64,000 nt of DNA from Peptococcaceae bacterium BRH_c4a (GCA_000961585.1 LADN01000070.1:88277-152276); one strand, 5' to 3'; shown: positions 1 to 8,208, numbered from the stretch's first letter. Notes: generated by a model from the letters alone, not told the origin. A program made the numbers and translations.

Positions 1-161
1 AAAATGGGCTCACCCTGTCGAGGGGCTTCAGGCATAGCTGTAATGCGCACCGGCTCGTAGGTTTCCCTGATGCTGAGATAAAAGATACCAAGCAGGACCA
101 CGGCAAGCCATACCATAATTGTTTTGAAATAGGTTATCCTTTGCCATGCCTGTTTTCCCAT
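1..161 (-). CDS. Partial membrane-anchored protein, function unknown
   Basis: Only the first 53 codons lie in the window; the gene runs off the left edge. The start is ATG at 161, preceded by a GAGAGGGG ribosome site. The product begins with a short basic stretch (MGKQAWQR), then one hydrophobic segment at about residues 15-30, then an outward-facing part starting ETYEPVRITAMPEAP, which reads like the first strand of an Ig-like ectodomain. It is the last visible gene of the leftward exosortase operon, 16 bases after the CPBP protease gene, so it may belong to the same surface system. The family is not recognised. Confidence 0.6.
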   Translation of the reverse strand, partial: MGKQAWQRITYFKTIMVWLAVVLLGIFYLSIRETYEPVRITAMPEAPRQGEPI

Positions 162-177
162 GAATATTCCCCTCTCA

Positions 178-1047
178 CTAGTTATTAAAAACGTGGGGGT
201 ATACGGCCACCAGAACCGTATTGTTGACCCCGTGGATCAATATGGATGTAAGTAAACTTCCGGTCCTTATGTAGAAATATCCAAAGATAAGCCCGGCCAA
301 AAACACAAAAAACAGCTCAGGGATTGATCGCCAGGTCAGGTGCATAATACCAAAAAGCAGCGATGTTCCCACCAACCCCCATTTCCATCCAAAAAGCCGG
401 GTTAAATTCCGCTGAATCAAGCCCCTGAACAGCAACTCCTCCCCGAGACCCACAAAAAATACCATGTAAAACAGGTTCAGCAGTAAATATTTGATGGAAA
501 AGTCGGGAGAAAAGGGAGCTGGCCTGAGTATTAAATACTCACACAAGCCCAGTGGAATACCGATGGTCCCGATTAGCACGTACGGAATTATTCTTTTCTT
601 TTCAGGCATTCCCAAAATATCCCTGAGGCTCAACTCTTTCTGGAATATGTGGAGAAAGCACAGCCCCAAAATACAGGTGTAGACCGCCGGCAAAAGATAT
701 TGCTGGTTAATAAAAAACCAGGGCAGGGAAGAAGTGAACAATATATATAAGGGCACCAGCACTAGGGACTCGACGCTTTCCGTAAGCCCATCCTCCACCT
801 TGCGAACAGCCAGGAATATGTAAAGCGACAATGTCAGCGCCAGGGAAAGTACAATTCCATGAGCCACATTCCTGTATGCAAAAATGTATTCGCAAAGAGC
901 AATAGCCGCCATTATGCAGATAATCAACAGACCCGACTGCTGCAGCCGGCGAACTTCCGACTGCCGGTTAGAAATCTCTGCACCACTGGTTAATACGTGT
1001 TCCATGCCACTCAATTCTTTATTCCCCTTTAAAATCCACCGGATCAT
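178..1047 (-). CDS. CPBP family intramembrane metalloprotease
   Basis: A 289-residue polytopic membrane protein with about eight hydrophobic segments. It carries the CPBP (Abi/CAAX-protease) signature: Glu203-Glu204 with Arg208 in GEELLFRG, His236 in FGIMHL, and His272/Asn275 in IHGVNN. Members of this family cleave in the membrane with a Glu/His-bound metal. The start ATG at 1047 lies one base from the stop of the previous gene, so translation is probably coupled; a second ATG at codon 15 is possible. It sits in the exosortase operon. Known exosortase E proteins are fused to a CPBP-type protease, so a role in processing the sorted proteins is plausible, but this is inference. Confidence 0.85.
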   Translation of the reverse strand: MIRWILKGNKELSGMEHVLTSGAEISNRQSEVRRLQQSGLLIICIMAAIALCEYIFAYRNVAHGIVLSLALTLSLYIFLAVRKVEDGLTESVESLVLVPLYILFTSSLPWFFINQQYLLPAVYTCILGLCFLHIFQKELSLRDILGMPEKKRIIPYVLIGTIGIPLGLCEYLILRPAPFSPDFSIKYLLLNLFYMVFFVGLGEELLFRGLIQRNLTRLFGWKWGLVGTSLLFGIMHLTWRSIPELFFVFLAGLIFGYFYIRTGSLLTSILIHGVNNTVLVAVYPHVFNN

Positions 1048-1048
1048 C

Positions 1049-1459
1049 CTATTTTAAATAATAAGTCAGTTTTTCAACCGGATCCGGCATATTGTTCCTG
1101 TAAATAAGATAGTTTACTTTTCCGTCAACGACATCTTCAGAAAAAATATGATGCGTAAAAACATACGCCCCGCCACCGGGTATTATAACCGATCCCCGGT
1201 AGGACGCCACGGTACCAAGCATCTCATGAATTTCGTAAGCGCTATTCTCTTCCTGCACATTCACCAGCTCAAACTGGATTGCCCATCCCTCTCTTTTTTT
1301 TATAACCTGCTCTTTTTGAACGGTGCTGTATTCCTTGCCGTTGGCCAGAGGCATGAAAAAAGCCATAACAAAAAGTACCCCCAGAGCCACCAATGACAGT
1401 AAGTAAATTACCCTGATCGGCGGCATCTTCTTTTTACCCAAGTCATCTGGCCCTTGCAT
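1049..1459 (-). CDS. Single-pass membrane protein, function unknown
   Basis: A 136-residue protein with a basic N-terminus (GKKKMPPIR), one membrane segment at about residues 17-38 (IYLLSLVALGVLFVMAFF), then an extracytoplasmic domain of about 95 residues with alternating strand-like segments and no cysteines. No motif is recognised. It lies between the small sorting-tail protein and the CPBP protease in the leftward exosortase operon, with only 18 bases to the upstream gene. The following partial gene also has one N-terminal membrane segment and an ectodomain. The context suggests a cell-surface accessory of the sorting system; nothing in the sequence gives an activity. Confidence 0.7.
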   Translation of the reverse strand: MQGPDDLGKKKMPPIRVIYLLSLVALGVLFVMAFFMPLANGKEYSTVQKEQVIKKREGWAIQFELVNVQEENSAYEIHEMLGTVASYRGSVIIPGGGAYVFTHHIFSEDVVDGKVNYLIYRNNMPDPVEKLTYYLK

Positions 1460-1477
1460 CGCTTACTCCTCTCCGGG

Positions 1478-2086
1478 TCATGCGGCCAAAATATCTTTTC
1501 CTTTATGCATCCTGTAGTAAATAAAGGCACAAATACCCGCCACGGCGATTCCTGTAATGCCTGCCGGCAATTCGGGTATGGCCGCTGCCTCCACAATAAA
1601 ATTGCATCTCGCCTCAATATGTTTGGGGTTTTGTCCTTTTCCAGCCTCGGCTCGCCATTCCTGCGGAGATTCCCAACCCTTTATCTGATATGCTGCAATA
1701 AACCCTCCAGTTTCTTTGTCGGCCATCACACCTATTGTGGCCACAAGAGAATCCTTCCCGTCGTATATATTGACCCAGTATTTTCCGTTCTTCTGCATAT
1801 TGGTTCCAGTTATTCTTATTATGTCATGGCTGGCAGTGTATATGGGTTTTTCAGCCCGGATAGTGCCAGGGTCACCCTGTCTTTCCAATAGCTGGTGCTG
1901 TTGATCCTGCTGCTGGCTCTGGTCGTCTTCGCCCTGATCACCTTGGGTCTGGCCGGAGAATAAATCCGAATTTCCCGTTGGTTCGGCATAGGACGGCGGA
2001 ACTATAGGGCTATTGACCGACAGCATAAAAAAAGCGATACAGAAATAGCATATTAGCTTTTGTAGAATACTTCTTTTAATAAGCAA
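1478..2086 (-). CDS. Secreted protein with PEF-CTERM-like sorting tail
   Basis: A 202-residue secreted protein. It starts at TTG (2086) after GAGAGG; no ATG is in frame because stop codons lie just upstream. A signal peptide ends near SYA at about residue 34. A Gln/Asp-rich linker follows, then a domain of about 80 residues (DIIRITGTNM, KYWVNIYDGKDS, NFIVEA). The last 33 residues form a tripartite tail: IPELP at 170-174, a hydrophobic stretch, then the basic cluster RMHKGK. This tail, and the domain before it, match the end of the SLH protein at 3329-4759. The gene directly follows the exosortase gene, so the product is probably a dedicated substrate of that enzyme. Confidence 0.8.
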   Translation of the reverse strand: MLIKRSILQKLICYFCIAFFMLSVNSPIVPPSYAEPTGNSDLFSGQTQGDQGEDDQSQQQDQQHQLLERQGDPGTIRAEKPIYTASHDIIRITGTNMQKNGKYWVNIYDGKDSLVATIGVMADKETGGFIAAYQIKGWESPQEWRAEAGKGQNPKHIEARCNFIVEAAAIPELPAGITGIAVAGICAFIYYRMHKGKDILAA

Positions 2087-2158
2087 TAATTATCATCCTC
2101 TCGATAATTTATTAAAATCACCCCCCATAGTCCGATTCAGATAACCCTGCGCATTTTT

Positions 2159-2998
2159 TCATGTGGGCTTTGCCAGGCTTTTTCTACCCACCTGCTTAAA
2201 ATAGACAAAAGCAAAAACCAGATACCAGACCGGAAACAAAATGTATATCGTCCAGAAATGGGCAGTCCAGAGGGCCTCTTCCCCGAAGTTATAGCCCATT
2301 CCTAAAATGATCAGTATCCGGATAAGACTCTGCAGCCACGTGCCAGCTACCCCGAAAGCGAAGATGCACACCGCCCTTTTTAGGGGAAGCGGCATATCCA
2401 GGTGCATTAAGGCGAACAGTCCCAGGAAAACCCCCATGGTGGTCGGCCCGGCACAGGCCGCAGTAACCATCACGGTAATGGAATCTCCTGTTAAAGTTAA
2501 CATGTTAAGCAACTGATCATTAACCCCCAGAGGCAAGCCCATAATCCAGGCGATAGCTTTCACCGGTACAACTGCGGTTTTGGCGTAGCCTGTTTCGGCA
2601 TAGTTGGCTATGATTATAGGAAATGTAGTGGCAGCCGTATATATCATTAATATTACCAGTGGAATTTTTGCCGCCCGGTCGTAAACAAGGGCGAAGGCCC
2701 CCGTTAGAACAAAGGCCAGCTTTAGTATTAAAAAATCCAGCTCAGCCGGCATAAAAACGGCTGCGGCAATCAGCACAACACCGCTGGTAATATATAAATG
2801 TTTTCCCCTGGAACCTGTCCGGACAGCTTCTTCTTTTATTTCCTTCTTTTTGCTGAAAAGAAAAAGAGAGCACAGTACCAGCATTCCGCAGGGAGAGGCA
2901 TGGTGTTCCCCAAATATAAAATCATAAGAAAACATATTCATAATGCTGTCCCAGAATGAACTGTCAAAAGTTATCAAAACAGAAATTGAAATCAGCAT
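2159..2998 (-). CDS. Exosortase/archaeosortase family transpeptidase
   Basis: A 279-residue polytopic membrane protein with about seven to eight hydrophobic segments. It has the three residues expected of the exosortase/archaeosortase superfamily: Cys182 in TAACAGPTT, Arg227 in QSLIRILI and His247 in WTAHFWTIY. These enzymes recognise a C-terminal tail of motif, membrane helix and basic residues, cut near the motif and attach the protein to a surface lipid or glycan. Two such substrates are encoded next to it. The ATG at 2998 follows a run of ten T with no clear ribosome site, so the exact start is uncertain. A sigma-A-like promoter about 130 bases upstream is shared in sequence with the SLH substrate gene. 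No PEP-CTERM polysaccharide genes of the proteobacterial type are visible. Confidence 0.85.
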   Translation of the reverse strand: MLISISVLITFDSSFWDSIMNMFSYDFIFGEHHASPCGMLVLCSLFLFSKKKEIKEEAVRTGSRGKHLYITSGVVLIAAAVFMPAELDFLILKLAFVLTGAFALVYDRAAKIPLVILMIYTAATTFPIIIANYAETGYAKTAVVPVKAIAWIMGLPLGVNDQLLNMLTLTGDSITVMVTAACAGPTTMGVFLGLFALMHLDMPLPLKRAVCIFAFGVAGTWLQSLIRILIILGMGYNFGEEALWTAHFWTIYILFPVWYLVFAFVYFKQVGRKSLAKPT

Positions 2999-3123
2999 CC
3001 ATAAAAAAAAAATTCTGGGAAATGATAAAGTTCAAACGAACCACCCTGCTATAAATACATTTCCATACCTTAGTTGCGGGCAATGCAACTATTTAATAAT
3101 AACATTCTCAAATACATGCAATA

Positions 3124-3270
3124 ACATAATACCATGCACAATTCACCTAAACAACATATATATACCGCAATTTATGTCGTTTTACTTAACATATTTATGT
3201 CATTAAAATACAAATATCCACATTTATTATTGAATCGTCGGTTTATGTCATGTTTATACCAAACTAATCC
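3124..3270. repeat. Duplicated upstream regulatory module, copy A
   Basis: This stretch aligns over about 145 bases with 4904-5044 in the same orientation. Shared blocks include AAACTAATCC, TTTACTTAA, CATTAAAAT and GCACAATT/ACACAATT. It contains the promoter at 3126-3154 and three copies of TTTATGTC(A/G) at 3171, 3194 and 3242. It lies between the terminator of the SLH gene and the exosortase gene. The copies have diverged but keep the promoter and the spacing of the boxes, which suggests shared regulation of enzyme and substrate. Confidence 0.7.
3126..3154 (-). promoter_or_regulatory. Promoter of the exosortase operon
   Basis: Reading leftward, TTGTTT (3149-3154) and TATTAT (3126-3131) are separated by 17 bases, with TG one base before the -10 (extended -10). 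The identical pair with identical spacing occurs upstream of the SLH/sorting-tail gene at 4905-4933. The leader to the exosortase start would be about 120 bases. Confidence 0.6.
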
Positions 3271-3273
3271 ACC

Positions 3274-3306
3274 AAAAAAATCCCCGGTAAAACCTGGGAT
3301 TTTTTA
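3274..3306 (-). terminator. Rho-independent terminator of the SLH/sorting-tail gene
   Basis: On the minus strand, ATCCC AGGTTTTACCG GGGAT forms a stem with a GGT/ACC inner helix and is followed by seven T. It lies 23 bases after the stop of the gene at 3329-4759 and separates that gene from the exosortase operon. Confidence 0.75.
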
Positions 3307-3328
3307 TGGTTTATTCATTGTCTCCCCG

Positions 3329-4759
3329 TCAAACCACCAAAGACTCTTTTCCTTGCTTCATTCTGTGGTATATAAAGACGCATATTCCCACCACGATAAT
3401 CCCGGCAATAGCCGCCGGAAATTCCGGTATGGCCGACAGCGGCACAAAGAATGTGCAGCTTACCTCGGTGTGCTGAAGGTTTTGTCCTTTCAAGACATCT
3501 ATCCGCCAGTTACCAGAAGCTTCAGTACCTTTTATGCTATAACTGGTGACAAACCCGCCGTTACTGTCAGCGTTGATACCTATTGTGCCCACATGGTTAT
3601 TATCGCCATCATAAACCTGCAACCAGTAGCTGCCCTGTTTTTCCATGTTCTGTCCGGTTATATGAATTAACGGTGTCTGGACGCTACATGTAATCACCTG
3701 GTTCAACTTTTCCAGTAAACATAAGATTGCCGCATAGGCCTCAGCCCTCGTTAAAGTACTTTGGGACCTGAAGGTCTGGTCGGGATAACCCTGCATCATC
3801 CCTTCAAGTACCACTATCCTTACCTGATCTCTAAACCATGGAGCTATCTGTTCCGCATCGGTGAAATTTAGGTTTTCAGTTGCTCCGGCTGTGTTTTTAC
3901 CTTTAAGCGCTTTTACCAGTATACCGGCCATTTCCTGCCTGGTGATGGGTACGTCCGGGTCGAGCCTTCCTCCATATCCAAAAACCAGGCCGGCTTTGGC
4001 TGCCGCCTGCACGAACCCATAGTACCAGGCCGACCTCTGTACATCTTCAAAAGCAGGTGGATCTGAAATAATCTCGGTAATACCAAGTGCCACTATAAGA
4101 ATTCTGATGAATTCTGCCCTGGTTATGTTTTCATCCGGGTTAAAAGTGTTATCGGGGTATTCGTTAATCATCCCCAGTCGACAGAGTTTGTATATGACGT
4201 CATGCACCCAGTGCGTCTTTGGCAAATCGTTAAAAACAATTTCTTTTGCTGTGGAAAATCTCCAGCTTGTTTCTCTGTTGTACACGGCGCCGCTTTTACT
4301 TCTCACTGTATTCCCGGGTATTGTTACAGTGTAATCGGTTTCGTACGCCAATCCTGAATGGCTAACCGTAAGCTTTCTTCCCGTCAAAGTCGAGTTAACA
4401 CCGATTACGGCTTTGCCTTTATGATCTTTAATGATGATTTTGGAAAGATCGACAGGGTCAACCTCCCTGTCCAGGGTGGCGGTTATTTGAATCTCCGGGG
4501 GCACTCCTTCAGCGTTTTTCCCAGGAAAATGATTCACAATGGTAGGGTAATTAAATACACTGTCCTGAAGGGTAGCCACCTGCACAGTTCCCCTGAAAAT
4601 TTGTGACTGCCTTCCAATAGGTGAAGTTTGCTCGGACAAAGCCGCAGGGATCTCGGCTTCAGCAATGGAAGATGGCACAGTACCCGAAATGAGCAGGATC
4701 AGCAAAGCTGTACAAAAAAAGTATATTACCTTGAATAAAGATTTACCTTTAAAAAACAA
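3329..4759 (-). CDS. SLH-domain surface protein with exosortase sorting tail
   Basis: A 476-residue secreted protein. It starts at TTG (4759) after GAGGGGGG; a stop two codons upstream excludes an earlier start. Signal peptide at 1-33; Big_5-like Ig domain at about 75-170 (VDPVDLSKIIIKD, YTVTIPGN); three SLH repeats at about 173-350 (NDLPKTHWVHDV, RAEF, RQEM, RAEA); then a domain of about 80 residues and a 33-residue tail with IPEFP at 444-448, a hydrophobic segment and RMKQGK. SLH repeats bind secondary cell-wall polymer non-covalently, while the tail marks the protein for exosortase, so two anchoring modes are combined. The Ig and SLH parts resemble the protein at 8260-11061, which lacks the tail. 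Confidence 0.85.
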   Translation of the reverse strand: MFFKGKSLFKVIYFFCTALLILLISGTVPSSIAEAEIPAALSEQTSPIGRQSQIFRGTVQVATLQDSVFNYPTIVNHFPGKNAEGVPPEIQITATLDREVDPVDLSKIIIKDHKGKAVIGVNSTLTGRKLTVSHSGLAYETDYTVTIPGNTVRSKSGAVYNRETSWRFSTAKEIVFNDLPKTHWVHDVIYKLCRLGMINEYPDNTFNPDENITRAEFIRILIVALGITEIISDPPAFEDVQRSAWYYGFVQAAAKAGLVFGYGGRLDPDVPITRQEMAGILVKALKGKNTAGATENLNFTDAEQIAPWFRDQVRIVVLEGMMQGYPDQTFRSQSTLTRAEAYAAILCLLEKLNQVITCSVQTPLIHITGQNMEKQGSYWLQVYDGDNNHVGTIGINADSNGGFVTSYSIKGTEASGNWRIDVLKGQNLQHTEVSCTFFVPLSAIPEFPAAIAGIIVVGICVFIYHRMKQGKESLVV

Positions 4760-4903
4760 TAATCATCCCCCCTCTCTTATTTTAAAAATAATCCTCCTCC
4801 TCTCACAAGTTTATGATTTCATTTACCCTGGCCTGAATCATTCTTGAACATTAACCATAAATCCCATGACTTAAGGATGATGCAGCGCATAATCTTACAA
4901 AGA

Positions 4904-5044
4904 TATAATATCATACACAATTATCCGAAACAACGAAATTTAACTGCAGTTAGTGTCGATTTACTTAATCTATTATGACATTAAAATCCATATATCCATA
5001 TCATCCCGAACCAGCCATTTTGTCATTTTATATCTAAACTAATC
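4904..5044. repeat. Duplicated upstream regulatory module, copy B
   Basis: Second copy of the module at 3124-3270. It holds the promoter at 4905-4933 and weaker versions of the three TTTATGTC(A/G) boxes near 4950, 4972 and 5017, with nearly the same spacing as in copy A. Confidence 0.7.
4905..4933 (-). promoter_or_regulatory. Promoter of the SLH/sorting-tail gene
   Basis: Leftward TTGTTT (4928-4933), 17-base spacer, TATTAT (4905-4910), with an extended TG. It is the same promoter as at 3126-3154. The leader to the TTG start at 4759 is about 140 bases. Confidence 0.6.
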
Positions 5045-5212
5045 CTTTAATTTGTTGCTTATCCATATTATCTGCAACCTTAGTGAGGCAAAAACAACAA
5101 CATTACCCCTTATGACCTGTTTGACAAATTTTTTACAGACACATAATAATTAATGAACTCCCGGCATAATGACTAATATTGCTTTATATTGTAATATTTT
5201 GCAAAAATAATT

Positions 5213-5241
5213 TTCACATTTAGTAAATTATGGTATATATA
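5213..5241 (+). promoter_or_regulatory. Candidate promoter of the ABC exporter genes
   Basis: TTCACA (5213-5218) and TATATA (5236-5241) lie 17 bases apart and 36 bases before the start of the permease gene. The match to the sigma-A consensus is moderate. Confidence 0.45.
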
Positions 5242-5276
5242 AGAGGTACTCTTTAAAGCGTGGGGGGAACACCGCC

Positions 5277-6464
5277 TTGTCCTTGTTTTTCTTTTCACTC
5301 CATAATGCGTTCCGAAAAAGGGCGGTTTCAGCCCTGGCCGTTTTAGGTGTAGCCTTTGGCACAGCATTAATGACCTTTCTTTTTTCCCTGACCGCCGGAA
5401 TGGAAAGGCGGGCCGATCATACATTCAGCGACCTTTCCAGCAGAATAATGGTTACAGGCAGGGACGCCATATTTGGTGGTCTGTTTCTGGGTATGGGAAC
5501 TCCTCCAATACCATCTACTTATGCTGAGGCAATAAAAAAAATACCCCACGTAGAAAAGGTATACACCCAGGTTTCAACCATCATGAGACCCCAGAAGATA
5601 ATTTACGCCATGCCACTTTACGGCTACGGTCAGCAAGAGATCTCAGAACAAGCCGGCACACCTTTTAGCAAAATAATAGAAGGTGTAGTTCCCGGGAATA
5701 ACCAGGAAATGATCCTGGGAAAAAGCCTTCGGGAATACATGAGACTATTAAATTTACCCTACGAAATAGGCGGCGTTTACCAGTTTGCAGTCAATGACAA
5801 GGGGCGGTCCAGGGTAGTGGATTTAAAGGTGGTTGGAGTCTACCATACCGGAAACGAGGTTCTGGACGGGGCCTTCAGCGGTTATGAAAAACTTGCCCGG
5901 GATATCGGGAAAATCCCAGCCGGGAAAATAACCGCGATAAATGTCTCGGTGGATGGCATACAAAATGTCGAGACGGTGGCCAAGGCCATACAAACCGAAT
6001 TGTCGGGGAAAGTTCCCGAGGTGCAGGTGGTGGTCCCCAGAGAGGTGCTTACCCCGCTCAAAAACATTATGGATATATTTGGAAGGTTTCTTATGGCGGT
6101 CTCACTGGTGGCAGTAATTGCCGGGGGGCTTTCCATCGTGGTGGTTATGCTTTTATCCGTTGTCAGCCGCATGAAAGAATTCGGTGTGTTGAAAGCCCTG
6201 GGATGGACACCTTCCAATATAATTTTTATGGTGCTGGTGGAGTCCCTGGCGCTGAGCATTTTGGGGTCAGCCCTTGGTATAGCGCTGGGCTGCGGAGGCC
6301 TGGCGCTGGCCAGGACTTTCATAGCCCCGGACATTGCTGTTCTGACCTGGAAGGTGACCGCTGTTGTGTGTCTTTCCGGAATCATCATTGGGGTGGCCGG
6401 GGGTATATACCCTGCTTTTCGGGCAAATAGTGCGACGCCGTCAAAAATATTGCGGGAGGCATAG
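5277..6464 (+). CDS. MacB/FtsX-type ABC transporter permease
   Basis: A 395-residue membrane protein of the MacB/LolC/FtsX layout: one membrane segment at about residues 15-35, a periplasm-type domain at about 45-265 and three further membrane segments at about 275-390 ending in a short GIYPAFRA-NSATPSKILREA tail. Such permeases drive outward movement of lipoproteins, peptides or drugs without a classic transport channel. The start is TTG at 5277 after GGGGGG. The cognate ATPase follows 19 bases later. The pair is divergent from the exosortase locus, so a surface-related function is possible but not shown. Confidence 0.85.
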   Translation: MSLFFFSLHNAFRKRAVSALAVLGVAFGTALMTFLFSLTAGMERRADHTFSDLSSRIMVTGRDAIFGGLFLGMGTPPIPSTYAEAIKKIPHVEKVYTQVSTIMRPQKIIYAMPLYGYGQQEISEQAGTPFSKIIEGVVPGNNQEMILGKSLREYMRLLNLPYEIGGVYQFAVNDKGRSRVVDLKVVGVYHTGNEVLDGAFSGYEKLARDIGKIPAGKITAINVSVDGIQNVETVAKAIQTELSGKVPEVQVVVPREVLTPLKNIMDIFGRFLMAVSLVAVIAGGLSIVVVMLLSVVSRMKEFGVLKALGWTPSNIIFMVLVESLALSILGSALGIALGCGGLALARTFIAPDIAVLTWKVTAVVCLSGIIIGVAGGIYPAFRANSATPSKILREA

Positions 6465-6483
6465 ATTTCTGGAGGCTTTTAAT

Positions 6484-7167
6484 ATGCAGCAAAACAATAT
6501 ATTGATTTCTGTTAAGAACCTGACAAAAACGTACGGAAAAGGCAACCTTGCAGCCAGGGTGCTGGATTTAAAACACCTGGAAATAATGGAAGGTGACTTT
6601 ATTTCGGTCACAGGTCCCTCCGGGTGCGGTAAAAGCACCCTGCTGAACCTTCTCAGTGCTCTGGACAGACCCAGTGGAGGGGATATTTTTTTCAGGGGGG
6701 AGAATATTGTCGGCCTGAACGAGACAGCCCTTTGCAAATACCGCAAAGCTAAAATAGGCTTTGTATTCCAATCGCACCATCTCATTCCCTCTCTAAACGC
6801 ACTGAAGAACGTACTGCTGCCGGCATTAACCACCGGGAACGGGTTTCCGGGGCGTGCACGGGAATTGCTTGGCATGGTGGGGCTGGCAGGAAAGGAAAGG
6901 CGCCTGCCGGGACAGCTTTCAGGGGGAGAGCAGCAGAGGGTGGCCATTGCCCGATCACTGATAATGGACCCGGATCTAATCCTGGCCGACGAACCTACAG
7001 GCAACCTGGACACAGCATCCGGTGAGATAATACTTGATCTGTTTAAGAGATTAAACCGCCTGGGCAAAACAATGATTATGGCAACCCACGACCCCCAGGT
7101 GGCAGGAGCCTGCGGAAGAATTATACGGCTGCGGGACGGCAGGATTGTTAGCGACAGCCGACTTTAA
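6484..7167 (+). CDS. LolD/MacB-type ABC transporter ATP-binding protein
   Basis: A 227-residue nucleotide-binding subunit starting at ATG 6484 after CTGGAGG; the reading frame is open further upstream but overlaps the permease. It has the Walker A motif GPSGCGKST (about residues 40-48), signature LSGGEQQR, Walker B LILADEPTG and the switch histidine in MATHD. The size and the motif set match the LolD/MacB subfamily that pairs with FtsX-like permeases such as the preceding gene. It hydrolyses ATP to drive that permease. Transcription with the permease is nearly certain from the 19-base gap. Confidence 0.9.
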   Translation: MQQNNILISVKNLTKTYGKGNLAARVLDLKHLEIMEGDFISVTGPSGCGKSTLLNLLSALDRPSGGDIFFRGENIVGLNETALCKYRKAKIGFVFQSHHLIPSLNALKNVLLPALTTGNGFPGRARELLGMVGLAGKERRLPGQLSGGEQQRVAIARSLIMDPDLILADEPTGNLDTASGEIILDLFKRLNRLGKTMIMATHDPQVAGACGRIIRLRDGRIVSDSRL

Positions 7168-7384
7168 TAGCGACCCCAAAGATGCCTGGATTGCACAAAG
7201 GTGCTTTAACGTTTTATCACACTAAAGCATCATATGCTTAAACTAACGATAAAAAGACCGCCCTACGGGCTGGCCGGAATTCAGAATTCGGACTGACTTG
7301 CCGCTAACGCGGCATCACAGCTTATTAAGCCCTTGAGAATTTTTGCCAGGAATACCGTCTATTCTGGATTCTGACGCATAAGCA
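7168..7384. other. Intergenic stretch with short palindromic repeats
   Basis: No gene is seen between two converging genes. The stretch holds CCGGAATTCAGAATTCGG (near-palindrome) and ATTCTGGATTCTGACG at 7361, both members of a short repeat family that recurs in other intergenic gaps of the window. GCCCTACGGGC can form a hairpin but has no T run. Confidence 0.5.
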
Positions 7385-8047
7385 TTACATTTTATTGATA
7401 GGCAATTGCCCGGCCCTTGCGCTTTTCCTCGCTTCGTAGGTTTCTTTGGCCCTGAGGGCTGCATCTGTAGGGAAAGAATTTGACCTGAGTTCACCCTCGA
7501 AGGCTTCCAGTATGGAATAAACCTGGGAATCGCACTCGGCTTCCAGGGACTTGCCGGCAGAGTAGTATTTGTTTATCAAAGGAGATATATCAGCGTTGGG
7601 GTTTGACTTCCTAACGCTGCTGTATTCCTGCATGGCGGAGGCAACCAGTCCGTTTAGTCTTCCTTCATAGGAGGCGGCCAGGGACTGGAGCCTGGAAATA
7701 TAGTTCTGCTCAATCTGTCTGCGCAGGAGTTCAACCCCTCCGCCGGAAAATGGCGGCTGTTTCGTTGACCTGGCTTCGGACTCCTCTCTTTTAGCGGCCT
7801 CAACCTTCGCAGGGGCAGCAGGCGATGGAGCATCGTTTTTCATTACCTCTTCAATATCCCCGGCGGGGATTACTTCCACAAAATCCTTATGATTATAGCG
7901 AAGGTCTCCGATGTGATTTTGTAAATCACTGCTTTTCCTATCCTGCTTTTTAACCGTGTAGGCATTAAACAGAAAACCCCCATAAAAACCAGACGAAAAA
8001 ACAACAAGCAGCATAAGAAATAAAGCCTTTCTTGTCATATCATACAC
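7385..8047 (-). CDS. Membrane-anchored coiled-coil protein, unknown function
   Basis: A 220-residue protein with one N-terminal hydrophobic segment at about residues 8-28 (ALFLMLLVVFSSGFYGGFLF) followed by a charged exterior part. Residues about 40-105 are low-complexity and Ala/Glu/Lys-rich. Residues about 108-215 look mainly helical (VELLRRQIEQNYISRLQSLA) with coiled-coil character. No enzymatic motif is visible. It is convergent with the ABC exporter and divergent from the SLH protein at 8260. It probably faces the outside of the membrane; the function is unknown. Confidence 0.7.
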   Translation of the reverse strand: MYDMTRKALFLMLLVVFSSGFYGGFLFNAYTVKKQDRKSSDLQNHIGDLRYNHKDFVEVIPAGDIEEVMKNDAPSPAAPAKVEAAKREESEARSTKQPPFSGGGVELLRRQIEQNYISRLQSLAASYEGRLNGLVASAMQEYSSVRKSNPNADISPLINKYYSAGKSLEAECDSQVYSILEAFEGELRSNSFPTDAALRAKETYEARKSARAGQLPINKM

Positions 8048-8208
8048 CCTTTATAACGTTGTTCTTCCATATTGTAACATATGTACCTTATAATGTCATG
8101 ATGGATTCCCTATTAAATAACTTAATTTTCCATCTAAAAAGGAATGAATGAGTTTTTCTTGAATATCTTCGTCATGTATTTATATGCCAGTAATGGGAGG
8201 TGCTGCCA

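Noticed and set aside
6364..6483. N-terminal extension of the ABC ATPase
   Set aside because: The extra 40 residues overlap the permease in another frame, and ATG 6484 has a clear ribosome site and normal family start.
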